NCBI GenBank assembly: GCA_045586925.1
Contig: JAZNBG010000014.1
Coordinates: 73,850-137,849, forward strand
Reading direction: 5' to 3'
DNA length: 64,000 nucleotides
From: SIG440 sp045586925
GTDB lineage: Bacteria; Bacillota; Clostridia; Monoglobales; Monoglobaceae
Both the position numbers and the translations under genes were made by a program. The notes beneath the pieces were generated by a model. It was not told the origin of the DNA. It did not search any database and saw only the letters and a list, made by a program, of their open reading frames with translations. This document shows, in pieces, positions 9,559-17,578 of the stretch. Numbering within the stretch: position 1 is the first letter of the stretch; each line of letters begins with the position of its first letter.

Positions 9559-9594
9559 AAATAAACCATATACGGGTGCGTATGTGGTTTATTT
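9559..9594 (+). terminator. Intrinsic terminator after ceramidase-fold gene 1
   Basis: 16-bp stem with a single U-G wobble (AAATAAACCATATACG pairs with CGTATGTGGTTTATTT), loop GGTG, then TTCTTTTAT. Confidence 0.85.
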
Positions 9595-9628
9595 TTCTTT
9601 TATAATATGAGTTTCAAGGTAAAATCCC

Positions 9629-9657
9629 TTGCAAAAAGGAAAAATATGTAGTATAAT
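9629..9657 (+). promoter_or_regulatory. Strong sigma-A promoter for oadB-oadG-pyk
   Basis: TTGCAA (9629-9634), 17-nt spacer and a perfect TATAAT (9652-9657), 50 nt upstream of the first start codon in the operon. Confidence 0.8.
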
Positions 9658-9707
9658 TATAAGGTTGCAGATTTACTGCAATGAAATAACATCTTTGGAG
9701 GATTAAA

Positions 9708-10802
9708 ATGGAAGTACTTTACGAAAACTTACTTAACATCGAGTGGCAGCAGATTGTTATGTGGATTATCGGCGGAATACTGATATTCCTTGCAATCAAA
9801 AAAGAGATGGAACCAACCCTGCTTTTGCCTATGGGATTTGGTGCGATATTGGTTAACCTCCCTATGTCGGGTGCGGTTGAAACTGTTGAAACCCTGTTTA
9901 ACGCAGGTATCTCAAACGAACTTTTCCCATTGATTTTGTTCATCGGTATCGGTGCAATGATTGACTTTGGACCACTGCTTTCAAATCCCAAGCTGATGAT
10001 TTTTGGTGCAGCAGCACAGTTTGGTATTTTCTTTACCCTTTGCTTTGCATCAATGTTCTTTGACCTGAAGGACGCGGCATCAATTGCGATTATCGGTGCT
10101 GCAGACGGCCCCACATCAATTGTTGTTGCTCAGGCTTTGGGAACAAAATACTTAGGCGCAATTATGGTTGCGGCATATTCGTATATGGCTCTTGTGCCCA
10201 TCATTCAGCCACCTGTAATCAAGCTTCTTACAACCAAAAAAGAGCGTATGATTCGTATGGAATATACTCAAAAAGAGGTTTCAAAGACCACAAAAATTCT
10301 CTTCCCCATTATTATTACAGTTATTGCGGGTCTTGTTGCCCCAGGCTCGGTAGCATTGGTTGGATTTTTGATGTTTGGTAACCTTATCCGTGAGTGCGGA
10401 GTTCTTAACTCTCTTTCTGAAACCGCACAGAAGACACTTGCAAATCTTATCACCATTTTCCTTGGTATCACAATTTCATTTAAAATGCAGGCTGCAGACT
10501 TCCTTCAGCCCGATACACTCTTGATTCTTGGTCTTGGACTTGTTGCATTTATTATGGATACTGCGGGCGGTGTTCTGTTTGCAAAACTGATTAATTTGTT
10601 CTCTAAAAAGAAGATTAATCCTATGATTGGTGCTGCAGGTATTTCGGCATTCCCTATGTCGGGACGTGTGGTACATAAAATGGGACTTAAAGAAGATCCG
10701 CAAAACTTCCTGCTTATGCATTCAATTGGTGTAAATGTTTCAGGACAGATTGCATCTGTTATTGCAGGCGGTATGATTCTTAATTTCTTTATGAATATGT
10801 AA
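9708..10802 (+). CDS. oadB: Na+-translocating decarboxylase, beta subunit
   Basis: 364 residues, a polytopic membrane protein of the OadB/GcdB/MmdB family, which couples carboxybiotin decarboxylation to Na+ export. The signature IGAADGPTSIVVAQALG, containing the conserved Asp of the ion pathway, is at ~residue 129; a second symmetric block with AAGISAFPMSGRV is near the C-terminus. The start has TTTGGAGGA upstream. It is followed by a 43-codon membrane peptide resembling the gamma subunit and by pyruvate kinase. The alpha (carboxyltransferase) and biotin subunits are not in the window, so whether the substrate is oxaloacetate, methylmalonyl-CoA or glutaconyl-CoA is open. Confidence 0.9.
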   Translation: MEVLYENLLNIEWQQIVMWIIGGILIFLAIKKEMEPTLLLPMGFGAILVNLPMSGAVETVETLFNAGISNELFPLILFIGIGAMIDFGPLLSNPKLMIFGAAAQFGIFFTLCFASMFFDLKDAASIAIIGAADGPTSIVVAQALGTKYLGAIMVAAYSYMALVPIIQPPVIKLLTTKKERMIRMEYTQKEVSKTTKILFPIIITVIAGLVAPGSVALVGFLMFGNLIRECGVLNSLSETAQKTLANLITIFLGITISFKMQAADFLQPDTLLILGLGLVAFIMDTAGGVLFAKLINLFSKKKINPMIGAAGISAFPMSGRVVHKMGLKEDPQNFLLMHSIGVNVSGQIASVIAGGMILNFFMNM

Positions 10803-10823
10803 TTTGAAAGGACTGATTTGATT

Positions 10824-10955
10824 ATGAATATAAATCCTATGAATTTTATAAATAACCTGTCATATATGGGTGTTGGTATGCTTGGAATATTCATTGTTAT
10901 TGGTGTTATAATACTGTTGACAGCACTTCTTAATAATGTGACAAGCAAGAAATAA
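10824..10955 (+). CDS. Small OadG-like membrane subunit (43 aa)
   Basis: A 43-codon gene 21 nt after oadB, preceded by GAAAGGA. The peptide is a short polar N-terminus, one transmembrane helix (GMLGIFIVIGVIILLTALL, residues ~18-36) and a short basic tail ending in NNVTSKK. Position, size and topology match a minimal gamma subunit (OadG/MmdC/GcdC type) that anchors Na+ decarboxylases; it lacks the long Pro/Ala-rich C-terminus of classic OadG. Translational coupling with oadB and pyk is likely. Confidence 0.7.
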   Translation: MNINPMNFINNLSYMGVGMLGIFIVIGVIILLTALLNNVTSKK

Positions 10956-10974
10956 ATTTGAGGGAGCTGACAGT

Positions 10975-12393
10975 ATGAGAAAGACAAAGGTAATATGCAC
11001 AATTGGCCCTGCCTGCGAAAATGAAGAAATTTTGACAAAGATGTGTCTTGAGGGTATGAATGTAGCAAGGCTTAACTTTTCGCACGGTACCCACGCAGAG
11101 CACCAGAATAAAATTGACTTAATCAAAAAGGTAAGAGAAAAGCTTAATCTGCCAATTGCAATTATGCTTGACACCAAAGGTCCTGAATACAGAATCGGCA
11201 CCTTTGAAAATAAAAAAATCACCCTGAATGACGGTGATACATTTACCTTTACAATTGACAAAATACAAGGCAATCAGGAACGTGTTTCGGTAAATTATGA
11301 CCATTTGATTGAGGATTTAAGTGTTGGCGATACTGTTTCGGTAAATAACGGTCTGGTAATATTTAAGGTTACGGAAATTAAAGGAAACGATGCAATATGT
11401 CAGGTGCTTTCTGGCGGCGAGCTTTCTGACCGAAAGAGTATGAACTTCCCCGGCAAGGTTATGAAGCACGAATTTTTAAGCCAGCAGGATAAAGCGGATT
11501 TGCTTTTTGGTATAAAAAATCAGGTTGACTTTGTTGCAGCGTCATTTGTGTCACGCAAAAAGGATATTGAGGATATGCGAAATTTCCTTAATGCCAACGG
11601 CGGCGAGGATATAGACATTATTGCCAAGATTGAAAACCGTAGCGGTGTTGATAATGTTGAGGAAATCTGTGAAATTGCCGATGGTATAATGATTGCCCGA
11701 GGTGATTTGGGTGTGGAAATTCCCTTTGTTGAAGTCCCTGCAGTGCAGAAATATCTTATTAACAAGTGCCGAATGCTTGGCAGCCGTGTGATTACCGCAA
11801 CCGAAATGCTTGAAACTATGATTTACAATCCACGTCCTACCCGTGCCGAGCTTTCTGACGTTGCCAATGCTGTATATGACGGAACATCTGCTGTTATGCT
11901 TTCGGGTGAAACTGCATCAGGCAAATACCCCGTTGAGGCGGTAAAGAATATGGTTGAAATCGTAAGATTTACCGAAATGGGTATTAATTACAAAAAGCGT
12001 TTTAAAAATGCAGAGTTTGAAATACGCAGTAATCTTGATGCAATATCCCATTCTACCTGTTCAATGGCGATTGATGTAAATGCAAAGTGCATCATAGTTA
12101 GTTCTATTAGTGGCAGAACCGCACGTATGGTCAGCCGTTTCAGGTGTCCTGTTGATATCATAGGTATGACCACAGATGAAAAGGTTTGGCGCAAGCTGAA
12201 TTTAAGCTGGGGCGTAACACCTGTTATGTGTGAACAGTTCAATTCGATTGAAGTAATGTTCTATCACGCCGTTAACGAGGCAAAGAAAACCTTTGAACTC
12301 TCAAAGGGCGATAATGTGGTGCTTACCGGAGGACAGCCCAACGGTCAAAGCGGAAACACAAACATTATCAAGGTCGAAAAAATTTCAAGATAA
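10975..12393 (+). CDS. pyk: Pyruvate kinase
   Basis: 472 residues: transfers phosphate from PEP to ADP, giving pyruvate and ATP. Seen: KVICTIGPACENEE at the N-terminus, NFSHGTHAEH, IMLDTKGPEYR, IIAKIENRSGVDN, the active-site signature MIARGDLGVEIPF and TATEMLETMIYNPRPTRAE. It is a standard-length enzyme without the extra C-terminal PEP-utiliser domain found in many Bacillus homologues. GAGGGAGCT precedes the ATG, 20 nt after the small membrane gene. Co-transcription with oadB links PEP use to pyruvate and Na+ pumping. Confidence 0.96.
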   Translation: MRKTKVICTIGPACENEEILTKMCLEGMNVARLNFSHGTHAEHQNKIDLIKKVREKLNLPIAIMLDTKGPEYRIGTFENKKITLNDGDTFTFTIDKIQGNQERVSVNYDHLIEDLSVGDTVSVNNGLVIFKVTEIKGNDAICQVLSGGELSDRKSMNFPGKVMKHEFLSQQDKADLLFGIKNQVDFVAASFVSRKKDIEDMRNFLNANGGEDIDIIAKIENRSGVDNVEEICEIADGIMIARGDLGVEIPFVEVPAVQKYLINKCRMLGSRVITATEMLETMIYNPRPTRAELSDVANAVYDGTSAVMLSGETASGKYPVEAVKNMVEIVRFTEMGINYKKRFKNAEFEIRSNLDAISHSTCSMAIDVNAKCIIVSSISGRTARMVSRFRCPVDIIGMTTDEKVWRKLNLSWGVTPVMCEQFNSIEVMFYHAVNEAKKTFELSKGDNVVLTGGQPNGQSGNTNIIKVEKISR

Positions 12394-12397
12394 AATT

Positions 12398-12434
12398 AAA
12401 AGAGGAAATATCCCAAAAGGATATTTCCTCTTTT
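12398..12434. terminator. Strong bidirectional terminator (pyk / PQ-loop gene)
   Basis: Perfect 16-bp inverted repeat AAAAGAGGAAATATCC / GGATATTTCCTCTTTT with loop CAAAA and T-tracts on both strands, between two convergent genes. Confidence 0.9.
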
Positions 12435-12449
12435 TTCTTAAAGCACTTG

Positions 12450-12749
12450 TTATTTAACGCCGTTTTTCTTGTCAAGGGCATAGTTTCTTATGTATAAAAA
12501 CAAGTCTGCAATTACCATAATGATGTTAAGAAAGTAGAAAAACAGTACATACCATTTTTTATCAAATTCTGCCATATAAGCATCATTTACAAATTTAGAC
12601 GTAATGCCTGCTACATATCCCAATATGATAAGACAAAGGAATGGAAGGCTCTTACCTTTTGTTGTTCTGGCTTTATAGGATTTAATGACGTTAAGCGGCC
12701 ACGAAAATCCAAAGCATACAAGCATAATGATTTCTAACAATTCTGCCAT
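12450..12749 (-). CDS. Small PQ-loop (SemiSWEET-like) membrane protein
   Basis: 99 residues with three hydrophobic segments: LEIIMLVCFGFSWPLNVI, FLCLIILGYVAGIT and VLFFYFLNIIMVIADLFLYI. The WPLNVIKSYKARTTKGKSLPF stretch has the PQ-loop-like proline followed by the basic loop and KS-x-PF motif common to bacterial semiSWEET/PQ-loop proteins. GGAGGT lies upstream of the ATG. Transported substrate unknown; homologues are common orphans in Clostridia. Confidence 0.75.
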   Translation of the reverse strand: MAELLEIIMLVCFGFSWPLNVIKSYKARTTKGKSLPFLCLIILGYVAGITSKFVNDAYMAEFDKKWYVLFFYFLNIIMVIADLFLYIRNYALDKKNGVK

Positions 12750-12782
12750 AATATACCTCCGTATATAAATTTATTACAAAAT

Positions 12783-12811
12783 ATTATATCATACAGGCAA
12801 ATTTGTGTAAA
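12783..12811 (-). promoter_or_regulatory. Predicted sigma-A promoter for the PQ-loop gene
   Basis: Minus strand: TTTACA (complement of 12806-12811), 17-nt spacer, perfect TATAAT (complement of 12783-12788), 34 nt upstream of the start codon. Confidence 0.7.
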
Positions 12812-12926
12812 TGGTGATAATACATAAATTTTGGATAGATTTTGGCATTATAGTCTGTTATATTACAGTATTTTTTTTCAATTGACGGTTAGACTAAACT
12901 GAATAAGGCAAACCGAGGTGAAGTTT

Positions 12927-13475
12927 ATGGATTATTTTTTTGCATACTATTGTGCACCTGCACTGGCAGGAATTAAATCGGCAAATACTGTTTCGTGCGA
13001 CAAGTTGAAAATAAAAAACGCAGAGGAAAAGATTATTAAATTAAACAAACAGTTGAATAAGAAAAACATATTTTTTGAAATTTTGTGGCAGTGCAAAAAA
13101 AGTATTCTTGTTATGGTTTATCGCAAGGATGTTCTTGAAAAAACATTATGCGAAAAAAGAATATATACCTTTTTGCGTACCTTCGGCTATCCCGAAAAAG
13201 TGACGGCAAAGGGGTATATTGATTTTCTTAAATCCAGAATGACAAATCAGGAATTTCCTCACGAGATTGGTGCTTTTTTGGGGTATCCCCTGCACGATAT
13301 TCAGGGCTTTTTATATCACAAAGACTATGGCTGTCTTTTATGCGGCGAGTGGAAGGTATACAGGGATGCTGAAGAGGCGCAAAAGCTTTTTAAAAGATTT
13401 GCCGCTTGTCGCCATGCTGTTGTAAAGAGAGTGAAAATGGGTTACAGTCTGGCTCAGATTTTTTGTGCGGTTTAA
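12927..13475 (+). CDS. DUF3793-family protein
   Basis: 182 residues. The C-terminal half has the block typical of this Clostridia family: FPHEIGAFLGYPLHDIQGFL, then CLLCGEWKVYRDAEEAQKLFKRF. Several conserved cysteines (CAPAL at the N-terminus, CLLCG) suggest thiol or metal chemistry, but the family has no established function; members often sit near redox or iron genes. ATG at 12927 is chosen because GAGGTG precedes it with a suitable spacer; a GTG at 12918 overlaps that ribosome binding site. Confidence 0.8.
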   Translation: MDYFFAYYCAPALAGIKSANTVSCDKLKIKNAEEKIIKLNKQLNKKNIFFEILWQCKKSILVMVYRKDVLEKTLCEKRIYTFLRTFGYPEKVTAKGYIDFLKSRMTNQEFPHEIGAFLGYPLHDIQGFLYHKDYGCLLCGEWKVYRDAEEAQKLFKRFAACRHAVVKRVKMGYSLAQIFCAV

Positions 13476-13500
13476 AGATGTTTAAAATGTGTGAAAGGTA

Positions 13501-13545
13501 TTGATTTGTCAGGAATATTCTGTTATACTGTAAGCATAACAGTAT
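13501..13545 (+). promoter_or_regulatory. Promoter with overlapping operator-like palindrome
   Basis: TTGATT (13501-13506), 17-nt spacer, TATACT (13524-13529). A perfect 7-7-7 inverted repeat, ATACTGT (13525-13531) and ACAGTAT (13539-13545), covers the -10 box and the start region, as a repressor site would. It serves the CBM9-like gene that starts at 13569. Confidence 0.6.
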
Positions 13546-13568
13546 CTTATGAAACGGAGAGATTTGAT

Positions 13569-14153
13569 ATGTATACAATTAAGAAAAAAGGCTCTGCTGA
13601 TATTCCTGTAATTACAATTACTGACTATATTGACCCTGAGGGCTACTGTCCTAAGATTGTATTCAGTGCAACATACAGCGACGAAGGCTTTCACGCACAT
13701 TTTGAGGCATACGAAAAGAACCCCAGAGCAGTAGTAACCGAGCATCAGGGCCCTGTTTGTGATGACAGTTGCCTTGAATGGTTTATGAATTTTGACCCTG
13801 TTCATACCGACAGATATTTTAATATTGAGGTGAACGCAAAGGGTACAGCCAACATTGGCTTCCGTAAGGACAGATACGACAATACTCCTCTTACCGTTGA
13901 GGACATTGAGTCAATGAATATAAAGACCGAAATTTTTGAAGATTACTGGACGGCTGACTATACTGTTCCTTTTGAACTGCTTAAAAAATATATTCCTGAT
14001 TATGAATTTAAAAAAGGTCTTGACCATCCGGCAAATGTCTATAAATGCGGTGACGAAACCGAGATTCCGCATTTTGGCTGCTGGAGTATGGTAAATCGTG
14101 AAAAGCCTGATTTTCATATACCGTCATATTTTGGAACAATGACAATTGAATAG
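13569..14153 (+). CDS. CBM9-like carbohydrate-binding protein
   Basis: 194 residues of one beta-sandwich domain resembling CBM9/DOMON-type 'carbohydrate-binding family 9-like' proteins: VIFSATYSDEGFHAHFEAYE-like strand pattern, CDDSCLEWFMNFDP, YFNIEVNAKGTANIGFRKDR, FGCWSMVNREKPDFHIPSYFG. There is no signal peptide or attached catalytic domain, so it is a stand-alone cytoplasmic version whose role is unclear. The ATG at 13569 with GGAGAG upstream is preferred to an upstream ATG at 13491, which would lie before the promoter. Confidence 0.72.
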   Translation: MYTIKKKGSADIPVITITDYIDPEGYCPKIVFSATYSDEGFHAHFEAYEKNPRAVVTEHQGPVCDDSCLEWFMNFDPVHTDRYFNIEVNAKGTANIGFRKDRYDNTPLTVEDIESMNIKTEIFEDYWTADYTVPFELLKKYIPDYEFKKGLDHPANVYKCGDETEIPHFGCWSMVNREKPDFHIPSYFGTMTIE

Positions 14154-14161
14154 TATTTTAC

Positions 14162-14193
14162 ACAGGGAGGGTATATTTGCCTTCCCTGTTTTA
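14162..14193. terminator. Terminator between convergent CBM9-like and DUF2508 genes
   Basis: ACAGGGAGG pairs with CCTTCCCTGT (one bulged base) around a 9-nt loop, followed by TTTTATTT; 8 nt after the CBM9-like stop. Confidence 0.65.
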
Positions 14194-14205
14194 TTTGCAG
14201 AAAGA

Positions 14206-14481
14206 TTATTCAATAGATATGTTTTGAATTGCTTTATATTCCGAAATCAGTTGTTCATATCTTGTCTGTTCTGACTGAATTTTATAAATATAAAAGTCTA
14301 TCAGCTTTGGTTCTGTAACATTATTAAAATTTTCCATTGCAAGCTGCATTTCTGTTTTGGTATGTTCGATGTTTGATTTAAGCTCATTGATGCGCTTTTC
14401 ATATGCGTAATCGGACTTTTTTTTCAGGTTTATAACCCTGCTCCATGTGGTTGCAATATTTGCGGAAAGGCTTGCCAACAT
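14206..14481 (-). CDS. DUF2508 (YaaL-like) small coiled-coil protein
   Basis: About 91 residues, mostly helical: YEKRINELKSNIEHTKTEMQ, then the family-type segment NFNNVTEPKLIDFYIYKIQSEQTRYEQLI. This matches YaaL/DUF2508 proteins of Firmicutes, of unknown function and often near recR or sigma-K genes, here next to secA. The start is uncertain: in-frame ATGs at 14487 and 14481 and a TTG at 14499; AAGGGA gives the best spacing to 14481. Confidence 0.65.
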   Translation of the reverse strand: MLASLSANIATTWSRVINLKKKSDYAYEKRINELKSNIEHTKTEMQLAMENFNNVTEPKLIDFYIYKIQSEQTRYEQLISEYKAIQNISIE

Positions 14482-14576
14482 TTGCATCTGTCCCTTCAAT
14501 TGTAATGATTATTATATATTATGGTCTGATATATGAAATTTATTCCAAAATATTAGCTAAGATTTAAAAAGAACAC

Positions 14577-14605
14577 TTGTGTAATTGGTAAAAGTGTGAT
14601 ATACT
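14577..14605 (+). promoter_or_regulatory. Predicted promoter for secA
   Basis: TTGTGT (14577-14582), 17-nt spacer, TATACT (14600-14605). The leader would be about 80 nt; no SecM-like arrest peptide is seen in it. Confidence 0.5.
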
Positions 14606-14688
14606 AAATACAATTATGTAAAATGGTATAATTGTGTATTTTATGCATTAAATATGATTGAAAATATTGAAATCCGGAGGTTAAACCA

Positions 14689-17445
14689 ATGAGCTTTAAA
14701 GGACTGATTGAAAAGTTTATCGGCACTTATAGTGAACGTGAATTAAAACGAATTGACCCGATTGTTGACAAGGTTCTGGCACTCGAGCCTGAAATGCAAA
14801 AAAAGAGCGATGCACAGCTCAGGGAAATGACAGATATTTTTAAACAGCGTCTTGCAAACGGCGAGACACTTGATGACATTTTGCCCGAGGCATTTGCTGT
14901 TTGCCGTGAGGCGGCGTGGCGTGTTCTGGGAATGAAGCATTTCCGTGTTCAGATTATCGGTGGTATTGTTCTTCATCAGGGAAGAATTTCCGAAATGAAA
15001 ACAGGTGAGGGTAAAACCTTGGTTGCGACATTACCTGCGTATCTTAATGCGTTGTCGGGCAAAGGTGTTCACATTGTAACAGTAAACGACTACCTTGCCA
15101 AGCGTGACAGCGAATGGATGGGAAAGCTGTATAACTTCCTTGGACTGAGTGTTGGCCTTATTATTCACGAAAAGGAAAACAGCGAGCGTCGCGAGGCTTA
15201 TGCTGCCGATATTACTTATGGTACGAATAATGAGATGGGCTTTGACTATCTGCGTGACAATATGGTGATTTACAAGGAAAACAGGGTTCAGCGTGGACAT
15301 AGTTATGCAATCGTTGACGAGGTTGATAGCATCCTGGTTGACGAGGCAAGAACACCGCTTATCATTTCGGGCGTGGGTGACAAGTCTACCGCCCTTTATG
15401 AGCAGGCAAATCATTTTGCAAGAACACTTAAATCACGTACAGTTGTCGAAACCGACAGCAAAGCCGAGGACGAAGAACTCTTTGGCGACGTTGATTATGT
15501 TATAGACGAAAAAGCAAAAACTGCAACCCTTACCCCCGAGGGTGTAAAAAAGGTTGAGGCGGCATTTGGAATAGAAAATCTTACCGACCCCGAAAATGCA
15601 ACAATTTCGCATCACGTGAATCAGGCAATCAAAGCTAATGGTATTATGAAACGTGACAAGGATTATGTTGTAAAGGACGGTCAGGTTATAATTGTTGATG
15701 AGTTTACCGGTCGTCTTATGTTTGGCAGACGCTACAGCGATGGTCTTCATCAGGCAATCGAGGCAAAGGAAGGCGTTAAGGTCGAAAACGAGAGCAAAAC
15801 TCTTGCTACAATCACTTTCCAGAATTTCTTCCGTCTTTATGACAAACTGTCGGGTATGACAGGTACGGCACTTACCGAAGAAACAGAATTCCGTGAAATA
15901 TATAATCTTGATGTGGTGGTTATTCCTACCAACAAGCCGCTTATTCGCGAGGACTTGCCGGATATAATTTATAAAACAGAAAATGCGAAGTACAACGCAG
16001 TAATTGCCGAGGTTGAAAAGGCACATGCCAAAGGTCAGCCCGTGCTTATCGGTACAGTATCAATCGAAAAGTCCGAAAAGCTCAGCGGTATGCTTAAGCG
16101 CAAAGGTATAAAACATAATGTATTAAACGCTAAAATGCACGAAAAGGAAGCCGAGATTGTTGCTCAGGCAGGTAAAGCAGGGGCAGTTACAATTGCTACC
16201 AATATGGCTGGCCGTGGTACTGATATTGTGCTTGGTGGTAATGCAGAATTCCTTGCTAAGGACGAAATGGCAAAGATGGGCTTTACTCCCGAACTGATTG
16301 TTCAGGCAACGGGATTTGCTGAAACAGATGATGCTGAAATCATCAATGCAAGGGCTACCTTTAAAGGGCTTAACGATAAATACAAGGCAGAAATCGAGCC
16401 GGAGCAGAAAAAGGTTCTTGAGGCAGGCGGTTTGTACATCATAGGTACAGAACGCCACGAAAGCCGCAGAATTGACAATCAGCTCCGTGGCCGTGCAGGA
16501 CGTCAGGGCGATGCGGGTAAGTCGAGGTTTTTCCTCTCGCTTGAGGATGACCTGATGCGTTTGTTTGCTGCCGAGCGAATCAGCAGAATTATGGAAATTA
16601 CGGGCTTTGGCGATGACGAGGCAATCGACAGCAAGCTGTTTTCAAATACACTTGAGGTTGCCCAGGCAAGAGTTGAGGGCCGCAACTTTGATATAAGAAA
16701 GCACGTGCTGAGCTATGACGATGTTAATAATCAGCAGCGTGAAATGATTTACAAGCAGCGTAATGATGTTCTTGACGGGGTTGATTTAAAGGCAACTGTT
16801 GAAAAAATGATGCGCAGTGTAATCGGCGAAATTGTGTCAATGAATACGGGCGGCACACCCCACGCAGAAGATTGGATGTGGGATACAATCCGTGACAGAC
16901 TGACCACAGTTTTTGGCGAATTTGAGCCGGGCGAGCTTGAATTTGAGGAAATCGAGATTGACCGTATGACAGTTGATTCACTGACTGATGATTTGATGGA
17001 AAAAGTCCTTAAAAAATATGCCGGTCAGGAAGCAAGGTTTGGCGATGTTATCCGTGAGGTAGAGCGTATAATTCTTCTTCGCACGGTTGATGCAAAGTGG
17101 ATGGACCATATCGACAGTATGGAACAGCTCCGTCAGGGTATCTCTCTTCGTGCATATGCACAGCGCGACCCTGTTGTTGAATATAAGTTTGAGGCAATGG
17201 ATATGTTTGATGAAATGATTGCATCAATCAAGGAAGAAACTGTGACAGGTCTTTTCCATGTACGCCCCGAGGCAACCATCGAACGTAAACAGGTTGCAAA
17301 ACCGATTGCAGAAAATCACGGCGGCGACGGAAGCCTACAGAAAAAGCCTGTTGTTAAAGCTGATAAGATAGGCAGAAACGACCCCTGTCCATGTGGCAGC
17401 GGAAAAAAGTATAAGCATTGCTGTCTGGGCAAGACCGAGCAGTAA
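14689..17445 (+). CDS. secA: Preprotein translocase ATPase SecA
   Basis: 918 residues, full length. The ATPase drives protein export through SecYEG. Seen: Walker A MKTGEGKTLVATLPAYLNAL (~residue 105), DEVDSILVDEARTPLIISG, helicase motif NMAGRGTDIVLGGNAEF, QLRGRAGRQGDAGKSRFFLS, and the C-terminal zinc finger/SecB-type tail RNDPCPCGSGKKYKHCC. GGAGG lies 9 nt before the ATG. It heads a group with prfB and prfA, separated from them by a hairpin-repeat cluster. Confidence 0.98.
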   Translation: MSFKGLIEKFIGTYSERELKRIDPIVDKVLALEPEMQKKSDAQLREMTDIFKQRLANGETLDDILPEAFAVCREAAWRVLGMKHFRVQIIGGIVLHQGRISEMKTGEGKTLVATLPAYLNALSGKGVHIVTVNDYLAKRDSEWMGKLYNFLGLSVGLIIHEKENSERREAYAADITYGTNNEMGFDYLRDNMVIYKENRVQRGHSYAIVDEVDSILVDEARTPLIISGVGDKSTALYEQANHFARTLKSRTVVETDSKAEDEELFGDVDYVIDEKAKTATLTPEGVKKVEAAFGIENLTDPENATISHHVNQAIKANGIMKRDKDYVVKDGQVIIVDEFTGRLMFGRRYSDGLHQAIEAKEGVKVENESKTLATITFQNFFRLYDKLSGMTGTALTEETEFREIYNLDVVVIPTNKPLIREDLPDIIYKTENAKYNAVIAEVEKAHAKGQPVLIGTVSIEKSEKLSGMLKRKGIKHNVLNAKMHEKEAEIVAQAGKAGAVTIATNMAGRGTDIVLGGNAEFLAKDEMAKMGFTPELIVQATGFAETDDAEIINARATFKGLNDKYKAEIEPEQKKVLEAGGLYIIGTERHESRRIDNQLRGRAGRQGDAGKSRFFLSLEDDLMRLFAAERISRIMEITGFGDDEAIDSKLFSNTLEVAQARVEGRNFDIRKHVLSYDDVNNQQREMIYKQRNDVLDGVDLKATVEKMMRSVIGEIVSMNTGGTPHAEDWMWDTIRDRLTTVFGEFEPGELEFEEIEIDRMTVDSLTDDLMEKVLKKYAGQEARFGDVIREVERIILLRTVDAKWMDHIDSMEQLRQGISLRAYAQRDPVVEYKFEAMDMFDEMIASIKEETVTGLFHVRPEATIERKQVAKPIAENHGGDGSLQKKPVVKADKIGRNDPCPCGSGKKYKHCCLGKTEQ

Positions 17446-17465
17446 AAAACACCTCCCTTATAAGG

Positions 17466-17548
17466 CCCTCCTTGCCTAAAGGAGGGGGGACCGTCACAGA
17501 CGGTGGGAGGATTCCCTAAGGGGACCGCTTTAGCGGTGAAGGGATTGT
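17466..17548 (+). repeat. Cluster of three perfect hairpins (intergenic palindromic repeat)
   Basis: Between secA and prfB: CCCTCCTT/AAGGAGGG (17466-17486), ACCGTC-aca-GACGGT (17490-17504) and ACCGCT-tt-AGCGGT (17524-17537), ending in GAAGGGATTGTA. That end resembles GAGGGGTTGTA inside the MITE-like element at 22482-22674, so both probably belong to one genome-wide family. The first hairpin could also terminate secA transcripts. Confidence 0.65.
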
Positions 17549-17578
17549 AAATAAAATATCTTTAAAGGATGTGATAAT

